Of a stretch of DNA of 64,000 nucleotides, positions 41,620 through 49,875 are shown in pieces. The notes beneath the pieces are model-generated. The model had not been told where the DNA came from. It searched no databases and saw only the letters and a list, made by a program, of their open reading frames with translations. Position 1 is the first letter of the stretch. Each line of letters opens with the position of its first letter. This stretch comes from Plantibacter sp. Leaf314. Lineage in GTDB: Bacteria > Actinomycetota > Actinomycetes > Actinomycetales > Microbacteriaceae. Location of the stretch: contig NZ_LMOB01000002.1 in NCBI RefSeq assembly GCF_001423185.1, positions 315,573 through 379,572 on the forward strand. Reading direction: 5' to 3'. Position numbers and translations under genes: made by a program.

Positions 41620-42544
41620 CCCCATCGGAGCGGTCCGTCGCGTCTGGGCCGCGTTCATCGGCTCGGCCTTCGTCGCCTGGCTGCGGAACCACCGGCGAGG
41701 GATCGGCGTCACCGTCCTCGTCGCCTTCGCCGTCTTCCTGGTCGTGTACGTCTGGACGAACCCGAGCGTCATCGCCGACGCCCTCTCGATCGGCTGGGGC
41801 AACCTCTCCCTCCTGTTCGGGCTGTACGTCCTCGTGCTCGTGACCCACTTCCTGATCCTGCTCGCCACGGTGCGGCTGTGCGGCAGACGGATCGCCCTGG
41901 GACCGGGGGCCAGCCTGACGGTCTACTCGACGGTCGCCAACTTCTTCGGCCCGCTGCAGACCGGGCCGGGGGTCCGCGCCGTCTATCTGAAGACCACCGT
42001 CGGTGTGCGGCTGCGCGACTACACCCTCGCGACCCTCTTCTACCTGTTCGTGTTCGGCGCGGTGAACGCCTCGCTCCTGTTCGCGACGACCCTGCCGTGG
42101 CTGTCGGTGCTCGGTCTCACGATCGGCGCGGGCGTCGTCGTCGTGGCGACCTGGAAGCTGGGGCTCGGCGACCGGGCGGGCACGGTGGTCGCGATCGCCG
42201 GCATCACCGTCGTCCAGGCGCTCGTGATGAGCGTGATCTACTTCGTCGAGGTGAACGCCGTCGCCGGCCCCTACGACTACCTCCACTCGCTCGTCTACGC
42301 GGCGAGCGCGAACCTGTCCCTGTTCGTCTCCCTGACGCCGGGTGCGATCGGCATCCGCGAGGGCTTCCTCTATTTCGCGCAGCACCTCCACGGCATCCCG
42401 TCCGACACGATCGTCGCCGCGGGCATCGCCGACCGCGCGATCTACGCGGTCTTCCTCGGGGTGCTGTTCCTCATCTCAGGAGCGTTCCACCTGCGGTCCG
42501 CCGTCCAGCAGCAGAGCGCGAAGCGCCTCGGCGACACGGACTGA
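41609..42544 (+). CDS. Lysylphosphatidylglycerol-synthase-TM-like membrane protein
   Basis: A 311-residue integral membrane protein with about eight hydrophobic segments, of the UPF0104/LPG_synthase_TM type. Signature ANFFGPLQTGPGVRAVYLKT near residue 110 and SLTPGAIGIREGFLYFAQHL near 245, matching the PGGxGxRE element of that family. Members include flippase-like proteins that often accompany glycosyltransferases of polyprenyl-phosphate type, and the gene overlaps one by 11 nt, so it may assist transfer of the sugar. It is convergent with the next gene and overlaps it by 69 nt. Confidence 0.8.
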   Translation: MATDPIGAVRRVWAAFIGSAFVAWLRNHRRGIGVTVLVAFAVFLVVYVWTNPSVIADALSIGWGNLSLLFGLYVLVLVTHFLILLATVRLCGRRIALGPGASLTVYSTVANFFGPLQTGPGVRAVYLKTTVGVRLRDYTLATLFYLFVFGAVNASLLFATTLPWLSVLGLTIGAGVVVVATWKLGLGDRAGTVVAIAGITVVQALVMSVIYFVEVNAVAGPYDYLHSLVYAASANLSLFVSLTPGAIGIREGFLYFAQHLHGIPSDTIVAAGIADRAIYAVFLGVLFLISGAFHLRSAVQQQSAKRLGDTD

Positions 42545-43594
42545 CGACCAGCGTCGGTCGTACACGTCCCGGCCGCGTCGACCGATCCGTTCGAGCTCCT
42601 CGGGATGGTCGGCCGCCCAGCTGACGGCCTCGGCGAGTGCCTCCGGGTCGCGCTGCGGCACGACCAGGGCGTCGACGCGGTCCGTGAACACGCCGGTCTC
42701 CGCGTTCTCGCCGACCACCGCCGGTCGAGCGCTCGACAGGTACTGCATCGTCTTCCCGGTGATGACGAACTGCGACTGGACGGTGCCGCCGAAGGGGCCC
42801 CCGAGCAGCAGGTCGACCTCGGAGAAGAGTTCGGGGAGCTGGGCGTAGTCGACCCAGGCCCGGTGCTCGACGGCCGCTCCCCGGGAACGGGCCTCGGCGA
42901 CGAGCCGTGCGGTCGCAGCTCCCCCGCCGACGAAGAGGAACCGGACTCGCGCGTCAGGTCGGAGCGACACCGCTGCGGCGATGACGGTGTCGACCCCGTG
43001 CAGTGGCAGCATCGAGCCGTAGTACAGGACGGTGAACGCCGCGTCGACGGACCGGACCGGGCCGGGTCCGTCCGGCCGGGGCGCGAAGGTCCCCTCGTCG
43101 CTCCCCACGGGCACGACACTGAACCGTTCCGGCGGGATCCCCATCCGCTGGGCGGACGAGTCGGCGTGCGAGGCGGTGTCGCTGAGGACGCCGGCACATC
43201 GACGCATCAGGGAACGGAAGACGGCGCGCAGGAGCCGCGCACGCGCCGAGGTGGCCGGGAACTTGTGGTGCTCGTCGACGAACCACTCGACGGGGTTGAT
43301 GAACTCGTCGTAGTAGACCGGCCGGCGACCCGCCAGCAGCAGCACGAGCGGGAGGATCTCGTAGCCGCGGAAGGTCACCAGGAAGGCGTCCGGGGTGCCG
43401 GACACCCGGAGACGGACGAGCTGAGCGGCGACGTCGAGATACCGCAGGACACCACGGCGGGTGTTCTTCACGACGATCATCTCGTCGACCGCACCCGAGT
43501 CCACGATGCCCTGCCGCAGCGTGATCGCCCGGATGTAGTCGGGATGCCGGTAGCAGGTGACGACCGCGAGCCTCCCGATGGCCGCCCGACTCAC
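42476..43594 (-). CDS. Glycosyltransferase family 4 (GT-B fold)
   Basis: A 372-residue GT-B enzyme. It shows LAVVTCYRHPDYIRAITLRQ, EFINPVEWFVDEHHKFPATS, FTVLYYGSMLPLHGVDTVIA, VRFLFVGGGAATARLVAEAR and the C-terminal QFVITGKTMQYLSSARPAVV, close to the family's donor site. GTG 43594 lies 7 nt after the rmlA stop, so it is coupled with rmlA on the minus strand and probably uses dTDP-rhamnose. Its last 23 codons overlap the coding end of the convergent membrane gene. Confidence 0.85.
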   Translation of the reverse strand: MSRAAIGRLAVVTCYRHPDYIRAITLRQGIVDSGAVDEMIVVKNTRRGVLRYLDVAAQLVRLRVSGTPDAFLVTFRGYEILPLVLLLAGRRPVYYDEFINPVEWFVDEHHKFPATSARARLLRAVFRSLMRRCAGVLSDTASHADSSAQRMGIPPERFSVVPVGSDEGTFAPRPDGPGPVRSVDAAFTVLYYGSMLPLHGVDTVIAAAVSLRPDARVRFLFVGGGAATARLVAEARSRGAAVEHRAWVDYAQLPELFSEVDLLLGGPFGGTVQSQFVITGKTMQYLSSARPAVVGENAETGVFTDRVDALVVPQRDPEALAEAVSWAADHPEELERIGRRGRDVYDRRWSSVRVAEALRALLLDGGPQVERS

Positions 43595-43601
43595 CGTTCG
43601 A

Positions 43602-44468
43602 TCACGCCTGCGCGAGCAGCGTCTGCAGGTAGCGGCCGTAACCGCTCTTCACGAGTGGTGCCGCGAGCGCCGCGAGCCGCTCGTCGTCGATCCACCCGGC
43701 ACGCCAGGCGATCTCCTCGATGCAACCGACCTTGAAGCCCTGTCGGTCCTCGATGACCCGCACGTACTCCGAGGCCTGCATCATCGATTCGAAGGTGCCG
43801 GTGTCGAGCCAGGCGGTGCCGCGGTCGAGGACCTGCACCTGCAGCTCGCCCTGTTCGAGGTAGCGCTCGTTGACCGTGGAGATCTCGAGCTCGCCGCGAG
43901 CGGAGGGTTCGATGGTCTTCGCGATCTCGACGATGGAGTTGTCGTAGAAGTAGAGACCGGGGACGGCGTAGTTGCTCTTCGGCTGCGCGGGCTTCTCCTC
44001 GATGGAGAGCGCCTTGAAGTCGTCGTCGAACTCGACGACGCCGTAGGCCTTCGGGTCGGCGACCTGGTAGGCGAAGATGAGCGCGCCGTCGATGTCGTTG
44101 TGGCTGCGGAGGGCCGAGCCCAGCCCGGTGCCGTGGAAGATGTTGTCGCCGAGGACGAGGGCGACGCTCTCATCGCCGATGAACTCCTCACCGATGATGA
44201 ACGCCTGCGCCAGGCCGTCGGGCGAGGGCTGCACGGCGTACTCGAGTCGGATGCCGAGGTCGTCACCGTTGCCGAGGAGGGCACGGAACTGCTCGTTGTA
44301 CTCGGGGGTGGTGATGATGAGGATCTCCTTGATCCCCGCCATCATCAGCGTCGACAGGGGGTAGTAGATCATCGGCTTGTCGTAGATCGGCATCAGCTGC
44401 TTGGAGATGCCCTTGGTGATCGGCCAGAGCCGCGTGCCGGATCCACCGGCGAGAATGATGCCGCGCAT
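43602..44468 (-). CDS. rmlA: Glucose-1-phosphate thymidylyltransferase
   Basis: First step of dTDP-L-rhamnose synthesis: dTTP plus glucose-1-phosphate to dTDP-glucose. The 288-residue protein has [20 protein letters not shown] and [20 protein letters not shown] (nucleotide and product loops), [69 protein letters not shown] and [20 protein letters not shown], all classic RmlA/RfbA motifs. The ATG at 44468 has GAGGAAAG about 6 nt upstream. It leads an operon with a GT4. rmlB is not in the window. Confidence 0.97.
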   Translation of the reverse strand: MRGIILAGGSGTRLWPITKGISKQLMPIYDKPMIYYPLSTLMMAGIKEILIITTPEYNEQFRALLGNGDDLGIRLEYAVQPSPDGLAQAFIIGEEFIGDESVALVLGDNIFHGTGLGSALRSHNDIDGALIFAYQVADPKAYGVVEFDDDFKALSIEEKPAQPKSNYAVPGLYFYDNSIVEIAKTIEPSARGELEISTVNERYLEQGELQVQVLDRGTAWLDTGTFESMMQASEYVRVIEDRQGFKVGCIEEIAWRAGWIDDERLAALAAPLVKSGYGRYLQTLLAQA

Positions 44469-44593
44469 CGGTCACTTTCCTCTGAGGTCGTCGCCGAAAC
44501 GAGGTCGGCTGGTCGGATCGCATCCGAGGGCCGAGGCCAAGGGACGCCGTCCGTTCCTGAATGGTCGCCGACGAACCGGTCGAACCGGTCCGA

Positions 44594-44599
44594 TAGCCT
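44594..44599 (+). promoter_or_regulatory. Candidate -10 box in the rmlA/coiled-coil gene divergent region
   Basis: TAGCCT at about 44594-44599 precedes the AAGGAG site of the next gene by about 20 nt. Just upstream a direct repeat CGAACCGGTCGAACCGGTC (within 44574-44593) is seen, of unknown role. The 163-base gap holds nothing else. Confidence 0.4.
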
Positions 44600-44631
44600 G
44601 TCCACCGTAGCAAAGACAAAAGGAGAACACC

Positions 44632-45009
44632 GTGAGCGACAGCGCTTCGGCAGCAGAGGCCGAGACGAACGACGTGCGCGAGCTTCGCGCAGAGATCCTG
44701 AGACTGCGTGATGCACTCACTGGAGCGACGGCCGAGGCGGAGCACGCCAGGCAGCGTCTGGCGGCGTCCAAGCTGGAACTCGACGGGCTGCCCCTCGCGC
44801 ACGAGAACCTGAGGCTCCGCGACGAACTCGCCCAGGCGAGGGTCGGCCAGCACTATTTCGAGTCGCTCTACCTGCGGATCTCGGCTGAGCGCGAGCGCGA
44901 CCACGAACGCCTGGTGCGCGAGTTCACCGGTTCGCGGACGTGGCGCATCGGCGCCGCCGTGATGAGCCCCGTCGGGGTCGTCAAGCGTCTCCGCGGAGGC
45001 CGGTCGTGA
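44632..45009 (+). CDS. Coiled-coil protein with S-R-T-W tail
   Basis: A 125-residue soluble protein. Residues ~10-90 are heptad-like and strongly charged (NDVRELRAEILRLRDALTGA, HENLRLRDELAQARVGQHYF, RISAERERDHERLVREFTGS), predicting a long coiled coil; the tail SRTWRIGAAVMSPVGVVKRL matches those of the proteins at 34558 and 34901. GTG 44632 has AAGGAG 8 nt upstream. Its stop overlaps the GTG of a GT2 gene (GTGA), so it is a translational partner of that glycosyltransferase and probably a scaffold or membrane-proximal cofactor. No family name is known. Confidence 0.75.
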   Translation: MSDSASAAEAETNDVRELRAEILRLRDALTGATAEAEHARQRLAASKLELDGLPLAHENLRLRDELAQARVGQHYFESLYLRISAERERDHERLVREFTGSRTWRIGAAVMSPVGVVKRLRGGRS

Positions 45010-46550
45010 CCGCTGCCGATCCGACGCCCCCGTCCGGACCGCAGTTCTCCATCGTCGTTCCGTTGTACAACACGACGCCGTTCCTCCTGCAGGAGATGGT
45101 GGCGTCCGTGCAGTTGCAGAGCTACGAGGACTGGGAGCTCGTCCTGGTGGACGACGCCTCCCCAGACCCTCGGACCCTCGAGACGGCGCGAGCGTGCGCC
45201 GCATCCGACCCCCGGATCGTGCTCATCGAACTCCCCGAGAACCGCAACATCTCGGAGGCCTCGAACGCCGGCATCGATGCGAGCCGCGGCACCTTCGTCG
45301 CCCTGCTCGATCACGACGACACCCTCGACCCTCGGGCCCTCGCCATGGTGCAGGACGCGATCGAGGCGGGCGTCGACGTCGACTACGTGTACACCGACCA
45401 GGACGTCATGACCGACAAGGGTCACTACCGGATCCCGTTCGCGAAGCCGGAGTGGTCGCCGGAGCGGTTGCTCGGCCAGATGTTCACCTCGCACCTCTCG
45501 GTGTTCCGCACCTCCCTGCTCCGCGAGGTGGGCCCCTTCAACTCCGCGTACAACGGGTCACAGGACCACGACCTCGTCCTGCGGTTCACGGAACGGGCCC
45601 GCGGCATCGCCCACGTGCCCGAAGTCCTGTACCACTGGCGGGCGGTCCCGGGCTCGACGGCGCTCAACGGCTCCGAGAAGAGCTACGCGTGGGACGCCGG
45701 TCTCGCGGCGGTCGCGGCGGCGGTCGAGCGACGCGGTATCGACGCCGAGGTCGCCTTCGGTCCGAACTTCGGTACCTACGCCGTCCGTCACCGGCTCCAC
45801 CCGGATCGGACCCTGTCGATCCTCGTCGCGGCGGACGCCCCCACGCCCCGCCTCGACGCACTCCTCGCGGAACTCGACGCGTCCGAGGTCTCCTCGCAGA
45901 TCGTCGAGCTCATCGTCGCGCTGCCGGCCGGCCGCGACGCCTCGCCCGTGACCCGGGCTCCCGGCCGGTTCCCGGTCTCCTTCGTCCACACCACCGCCGA
46001 GGAGCGGACGCGCCTGCTGCACGAGGCGTCCGTCGAGGCTCGCGGCGACCTCCTCGTCCTCCTCGGCGAGTCCCTCACGGAGCTGCAGCCCGAGACGCTC
46101 ACACGGCTCGCCGGGGCACTCGGCGAGCCCGACGTGGCCTTCGCCGGCGGACGCATCGTCTTCTCGGACGAGACGGTCAAGCATGCCGGGTACCGCACCT
46201 CGCAGACGCACCTGCGCGACGCGTTCCGCGGGTGGCCGGCGGGGACGGACAGCACCTACGGTGCACTCACCGTCAACCGTGAGGTGACCGCCGTCTCGAC
46301 GGAGTTCGCCGTCATCGACCGGCTGGTGTTCGAAGCGGTCGGCGGGTTCAACGCCGAACTCGACGGATACTGCGCCGAACTCGACCTGGCCATGAAGGTC
46401 TGGTCGCAGGGCAGCCGGGTGCTCACGCTCTGCGAACCGATCGTGACCTCGCTCGACCGGAGCATCGCCGAGGACGAACTGCCGAAGCGTCAGCGCAAGG
46501 TGATCTCGCGCCGCTGGGGTTGGAAGGGCGTCGACCGCTTCACCGCGTGA
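45006..46550 (+). CDS. Glycosyltransferase family 2, two-domain (rhamnan-type)
   Basis: A 514-residue GT-A protein. The N-terminal domain looks active: FSIVVPLYNTTPFLLQEMVA, ELVLVDDASPDPRTLETARA, TFVALLDHDDTLDPRALAMV and YTDQDVMTDKGHYRIPFAKP with FNSAYNGSQDHDLVLRFTER. The second half (ILVAADAPTPRLDALLAELD, LDGYCAELDLAMKVWSQGSR) is a degenerate second GT domain. Such two-domain enzymes build rhamnose polymers. GTG 45006 overlaps the coiled-coil gene's stop. Rhamnosyl specificity is inferred from the rml genes on either side. Confidence 0.88.
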   Translation: MTAADPTPPSGPQFSIVVPLYNTTPFLLQEMVASVQLQSYEDWELVLVDDASPDPRTLETARACAASDPRIVLIELPENRNISEASNAGIDASRGTFVALLDHDDTLDPRALAMVQDAIEAGVDVDYVYTDQDVMTDKGHYRIPFAKPEWSPERLLGQMFTSHLSVFRTSLLREVGPFNSAYNGSQDHDLVLRFTERARGIAHVPEVLYHWRAVPGSTALNGSEKSYAWDAGLAAVAAAVERRGIDAEVAFGPNFGTYAVRHRLHPDRTLSILVAADAPTPRLDALLAELDASEVSSQIVELIVALPAGRDASPVTRAPGRFPVSFVHTTAEERTRLLHEASVEARGDLLVLLGESLTELQPETLTRLAGALGEPDVAFAGGRIVFSDETVKHAGYRTSQTHLRDAFRGWPAGTDSTYGALTVNREVTAVSTEFAVIDRLVFEAVGGFNAELDGYCAELDLAMKVWSQGSRVLTLCEPIVTSLDRSIAEDELPKRQRKVISRRWGWKGVDRFTA

Positions 46551-46555
46551 GGCTG

Positions 46556-46589
46556 ACCCCGTGGGGCCCGCACGCAGGCTCCACGGGGT
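46556..46589. terminator. Bidirectional hairpin terminator
   Basis: A 13-bp stem with one G-U pair (ACCCCGTGGGGCC against GGCTCCACGGGGT) and an 8-nt loop lies 5 nt past the glycosyltransferase stop and 6 nt before the rmlC stop. Confidence 0.8.
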
Positions 46590-46595
46590 GAGGCG

Positions 46596-47198
46596 TCAGG
46601 AGCGCAGGCTCTGGTAGAACGCCCGCGCGTCGTCCCAGCTCGGCAGCAGGCCGGCGGCAGCGGCCTCGTCGAGCCCGGGGGCGTCGGTGTCCTTGGGCGA
46701 GAGCAGCGGCGTGCCGGCCTCGGCGGGGATGACGAGTCCGATCCGTTCGTCGAGCGGGTTGATCCCGTGCTCGCGGTCGGGGCGGTACACGTCGGTCACG
46801 AGGTAGCTGACGGTCGCGTCGTCGGTCAGGGCGACGAAGCAGTGGCCGAGACCCTCGGAGATGAAGATCGCCTTGCGGTCGGTGTCGTCGAGGAGCACCG
46901 AGTCCCACTGGCCGAAGGTGGGCGAGCCGACGCGGATGTCGATGACGTAGTCGAGGACGGCACCACGCGTGGCCGTGACGTACTTCGCCTGGCCGATCGG
47001 GATGTCGGCGAAGTGGATGCCGCGGACCGAGCCACGCTTCGACACCGAGGTGTTGGACTGCGCCAGCTTGATGGAACGGCCGGAGGCCTCTTCGAGCTTG
47101 TCGAAGCGGTACCACTCGAGGAAGACGCCTCGGTCGTCGCCGAACTGCTTCGGCGTGATCTCATAGCTGTCGGGGACGTTCAGTTCGCGGATCTGCAC
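46596..47198 (-). CDS. rmlC: dTDP-4-dehydrorhamnose 3,5-epimerase
   Basis: Third step of dTDP-L-rhamnose synthesis. The 200-residue cupin has FGDDRGVFLEWYRFDKLEEA, SNTSVSKRGSVRGIHFADIP (with the catalytic His of RGIHF), AVLDYVIDIRVGSPTFGQWD, IFISEGLGHCFVALTDDATV and VSYLVTDVYRPDREHGINP, including the Tyr near 130. The GTG at 47198 lies 6 nt behind TAGACT, so the mRNA is probably leaderless. Its last residues (LLPSWDDARAFYQSLRS) are normal for actinobacterial forms. It faces rmlD-side genes divergently; rmlB is absent. Confidence 0.96.
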   Translation of the reverse strand: MQIRELNVPDSYEITPKQFGDDRGVFLEWYRFDKLEEASGRSIKLAQSNTSVSKRGSVRGIHFADIPIGQAKYVTATRGAVLDYVIDIRVGSPTFGQWDSVLLDDTDRKAIFISEGLGHCFVALTDDATVSYLVTDVYRPDREHGINPLDERIGLVIPAEAGTPLLSPKDTDAPGLDEAAAAGLLPSWDDARAFYQSLRS

Positions 47199-47299
47199 CC
47201 GGGGAGTCTACCAAGAGGGTGCGGGCTGGCTGCATTCCCTCAGCTTCGCTCCGGGTCGGCTCATGCATAATCGAGTGTCCTCGCACAGAACGGCCCACC

Positions 47300-47893
47300 A
47301 TGACCACGCTGCTCCAACGCCTCTGGCACGGTGTCGCCGCCTACGCGGTGAAGTTCGGCGTCGTCGGACTCATCGGGTTCGGCTTGGACGTGCTCGTCTT
47401 CAACCTGCTGCGCGTCGGCGTCTTCGGTCACGACCATCTCGCGCAGTCCCCGATCGGCGCCAAGGTCATCAGCGTCTCGGTCGCGATCATCTTCAACTGG
47501 ATCGGCAACCGGTATTGGACCTTCCGCGAGCACCGGCGGAAGAACTTCGTGCTCGAGCTCGGGGAGTACATCGTCGTCTCCCTGGGCGGGATGGCCATCG
47601 CCGTCGGTTGCCTCTACCTGAGTCACTACGTCCTCGGCTTCACCTCACTCCTCGCCGACAACCTCGCGTCCAACGTCATCGGGCTCGGCCTCGGCACCCT
47701 CTTCCGGTTCTTCCTCTACCGCTTCTGGGTCTACGGGCACCACCGTGCCGACGGCCTGGCCAACCTCGCCCGAGCCGAGGAAGCGCAGCGGACCCTGTTC
47801 GAGGAGCCGGAGGCCGAGGAGGTGCCGTCACCGTCCTCCCCGAGCGAGCCGGGTACGATGAACGGGCCACTCCCGAGAGGACCCCTATCTTGA
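47300..47893 (+). CDS. GtrA family membrane protein (polyprenyl-phosphate-sugar flippase-like)
   Basis: A 197-residue protein with four hydrophobic segments: FGVVGLIGFGLDVLVFNLLR, VISVSVAIIFNWIGNRYWTF (the GNRYWTF element of the family), IVVSLGGMAIAVGCLYLSHY and NVIGLGLGTLFRFFLYRFWV. GtrA-like proteins are thought to flip polyprenyl-phosphate-linked sugars for outside glycosylation. A charged, proline-rich tail follows. ATG 47300 is preceded by a CATAAT box at 47262-47267. Its stop overlaps the TTG of rmlD (TTGA). Confidence 0.85.
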   Translation: MTTLLQRLWHGVAAYAVKFGVVGLIGFGLDVLVFNLLRVGVFGHDHLAQSPIGAKVISVSVAIIFNWIGNRYWTFREHRRKNFVLELGEYIVVSLGGMAIAVGCLYLSHYVLGFTSLLADNLASNVIGLGLGTLFRFFLYRFWVYGHHRADGLANLARAEEAQRTLFEEPEAEEVPSPSSPSEPGTMNGPLPRGPLS

Positions 47894-48741
47894 CGTACCT
47901 GATCACCGGCGCTTCCGGCATGCTCGGCCACGACCTGCAGGAGGCCCTGTCGGGTCGCGAGGTCACCGCTCTCGGACGCGCCGAGCTCGACGTGACCGAC
48001 CTCGACGCCGTCCGTGCCGCCGTCGCCGACCACACCGCCGTCATCAACGCCGCCGCCTACACGAAGGTCGACGACGCCGAGTCGCACGAGGCCGACGCCG
48101 CCGCCGTGAACGCCATCGGCGCCCGCAACCTCGCCGTCGCCGCTCGCGAGGCCGGCGCGAAGCTCGTCCAGGTGTCGACCGATTACGTGTTCGACGGATC
48201 GGCCACCTCGCCGTACCAGGAGGACCACGCCCTCGCGCCGATCAGCGCCTACGGGCGCACGAAGGCCGACGGCGAGCGGGCCGTCCTCGCCGAGCACCCC
48301 ACCGGCGCCTACATCGTCCGGACGGCGTGGCTCTACGGCAAGAACGGGCCCAACTTCGCGGCGACCATGGCCAAGCTCGCCGCCAACGGCGTCGACCCCG
48401 CCGTGGTGACCGACCAGCTCGGCCAGCCCACCTGGACGGCGGACCTCGCGGCGCAGATCGTGGCACTGCTCGACGCCGACGCCCCGGCCGGTGTCTACCA
48501 CGGCACGAACGCCGGCGAGGCTTCGTGGTACGACTTCGCACAGGCCGTCTTCGCGGCCGTCGGCGCCGACCCCGCACGGGTCTCGCCCACCGACAGCTCG
48601 GCGTTCGTCCGGCCGGCACCCCGGCCCGCGTACTCCGTCCTCGGCCACGACGCCTGGGCCACGGCGGGTCTCTCCCCCATGCGCGACTGGCGCGAGGCCT
48701 TCGAGGCAGCGACGCAGCACGGCGTCGTCACCGCACCGTGA
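47890..48741 (+). CDS. rmlD: dTDP-4-dehydrorhamnose reductase
   Basis: Last step of dTDP-L-rhamnose synthesis, an SDR reductase of 283 residues. It shows TYLITGASGMLGHDLQEALS (NAD(P) site), ELDVTDLDAVRAAVADHTAV, INAAAYTKVDDAESHEADAA, VSTDYVFDGSATSPYQEDHA, ISAYGRTKADGERAVLAEHP (Tyr/Lys), YIVRTAWLYGKNGPNFAATM and TDQLGQPTWTADLAAQIVAL. A TTG start at 47890, overlapping the GtrA stop with GAGAGGA upstream, gives the normal N-terminus; the longer open frame from 47263 is only a shadow of gtrA. The stop overlaps the next glycosyltransferase. Confidence 0.96.
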   Translation: MTYLITGASGMLGHDLQEALSGREVTALGRAELDVTDLDAVRAAVADHTAVINAAAYTKVDDAESHEADAAAVNAIGARNLAVAAREAGAKLVQVSTDYVFDGSATSPYQEDHALAPISAYGRTKADGERAVLAEHPTGAYIVRTAWLYGKNGPNFAATMAKLAANGVDPAVVTDQLGQPTWTADLAAQIVALLDADAPAGVYHGTNAGEASWYDFAQAVFAAVGADPARVSPTDSSAFVRPAPRPAYSVLGHDAWATAGLSPMRDWREAFEAATQHGVVTAP

Positions 48742-49874
48742 CCACGCTCCGCGTCGTCGTCGACCAGATCGTCGCACCCGTCGCCGGCGGGGTCGGACGC
48801 TACTCCGAGGAACTCACCCGCGAGCTCATCGCGAGCGCTCCGGCCGGCTGCGAGGTCGAGGGCATCGTGTCCGCCGTCTCGAAGGAGAAGATCGACCTCA
48901 TCGAGTCGAAGCTCCCCGGCCTCGCGACCCTGCACCGCACCACCCTGCCCCGGCGGGAACTGAGCGCCGCCTGGCAGCTCGGGATCGTCGCGCCGGGGAC
49001 GGCCAACGGCATGGTGCACGCGCCCGGCCTCCTGGCCCCGCTCAACCGCCACGACCGCGTCAACGACGGCAACCAGATCGTCGTGACGATCCACGACACC
49101 CTCGCCTGGTCGCACCCCTCCTCACTCACCCCCATGTCGGTCGCCTGGCAGAAGGCGATGGTCAAGCGGGCACGGAAGCACGCGGACGCCATCGTCGTCC
49201 CGACGCATGCGGTCGCCGACGAGCTCCGCGACATCGTCGACCTCGGCGATCGGGTCAGGGTCATCGGTGGCGCTGCAGCGACCACGCTCACCATCCCGAC
49301 CGACGCCGATGGTCGCGCCCGGACGCTCGACCTCCCGTCGGAGTACCTCGTCTCGGTCGGTTCCCTCGACCCGCGGCGCGGGATCACCGAGCTCATCACG
49401 GGCCTCGGGCGGCCAGGTGCCCCCGACCTCCCGCTCCTCATCGTGGGCACCGACAGCTGGGGCGACGTGACCCTGGCGCAGGTCGCCGACGAAGCAGGCC
49501 TGCCTGAGGGACGGGTACGTGCGCTCGGCTTCCTCGACGACGCCGACCTCGCCGTCGTCCTCGACCGTGCGACCGCGTTCGTGTACCCGAGCCTGGCCGA
49601 AGGCTTCGGCCTCCCCCTCGTCGAGGCGTTCCGCTTCGGCACGCCCGTCATCCACTCCGACGTCCCAGCCCTCGTCGAGGTCGGCGGCGGCGCCGGCGTC
49701 GTGGTCGAGTCCGGCGCGAAGGGGTACGCCGATCGGCTCATCGCCACCATCAACGACGTCATCGGCGACACCGAGCGGCTGGAGCGCCTGCGGATCCTCG
49801 GCATGGACCGCGAGCAGGCGTTCAGCTGGCAGGACTCCGCCGAGCGCGTCTGGCAGCTGCACGCGGAGCTCTGA
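48738..49874 (+). CDS. Glycosyltransferase family 4
   Basis: A 378-residue GT-B enzyme: LRVVVDQIVAPVAGGVGRYS, LTRELIASAPAGCEVEGIVS, QIVVTIHDTLAWSHPSSLTP, then the C-terminal domain with LVSVGSLDPRRGITELITGL, LLIVGTDSWGDVTLAQVADE, RALGFLDDADLAVVLDRATA and YPSLAEGFGLPLVEAFRFGT (E-x7-E) followed by PVIHSDVPALVEVGGGAGVV. GTG 48738 overlaps the rmlD stop (GTGA), so it is co-expressed with rhamnose synthesis and likely uses dTDP-rhamnose. It is convergent with the LCP gene. Confidence 0.92.
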   Translation: MTTLRVVVDQIVAPVAGGVGRYSEELTRELIASAPAGCEVEGIVSAVSKEKIDLIESKLPGLATLHRTTLPRRELSAAWQLGIVAPGTANGMVHAPGLLAPLNRHDRVNDGNQIVVTIHDTLAWSHPSSLTPMSVAWQKAMVKRARKHADAIVVPTHAVADELRDIVDLGDRVRVIGGAAATTLTIPTDADGRARTLDLPSEYLVSVGSLDPRRGITELITGLGRPGAPDLPLLIVGTDSWGDVTLAQVADEAGLPEGRVRALGFLDDADLAVVLDRATAFVYPSLAEGFGLPLVEAFRFGTPVIHSDVPALVEVGGGAGVVVESGAKGYADRLIATINDVIGDTERLERLRILGMDREQAFSWQDSAERVWQLHAEL

Positions 49875-49875
49875 C

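Noticed and set aside
47263..48741. A 492-codon frame including rmlD
   Set aside because: The upstream part is an arginine-rich shadow of gtrA. rmlD starts at TTG 47890.
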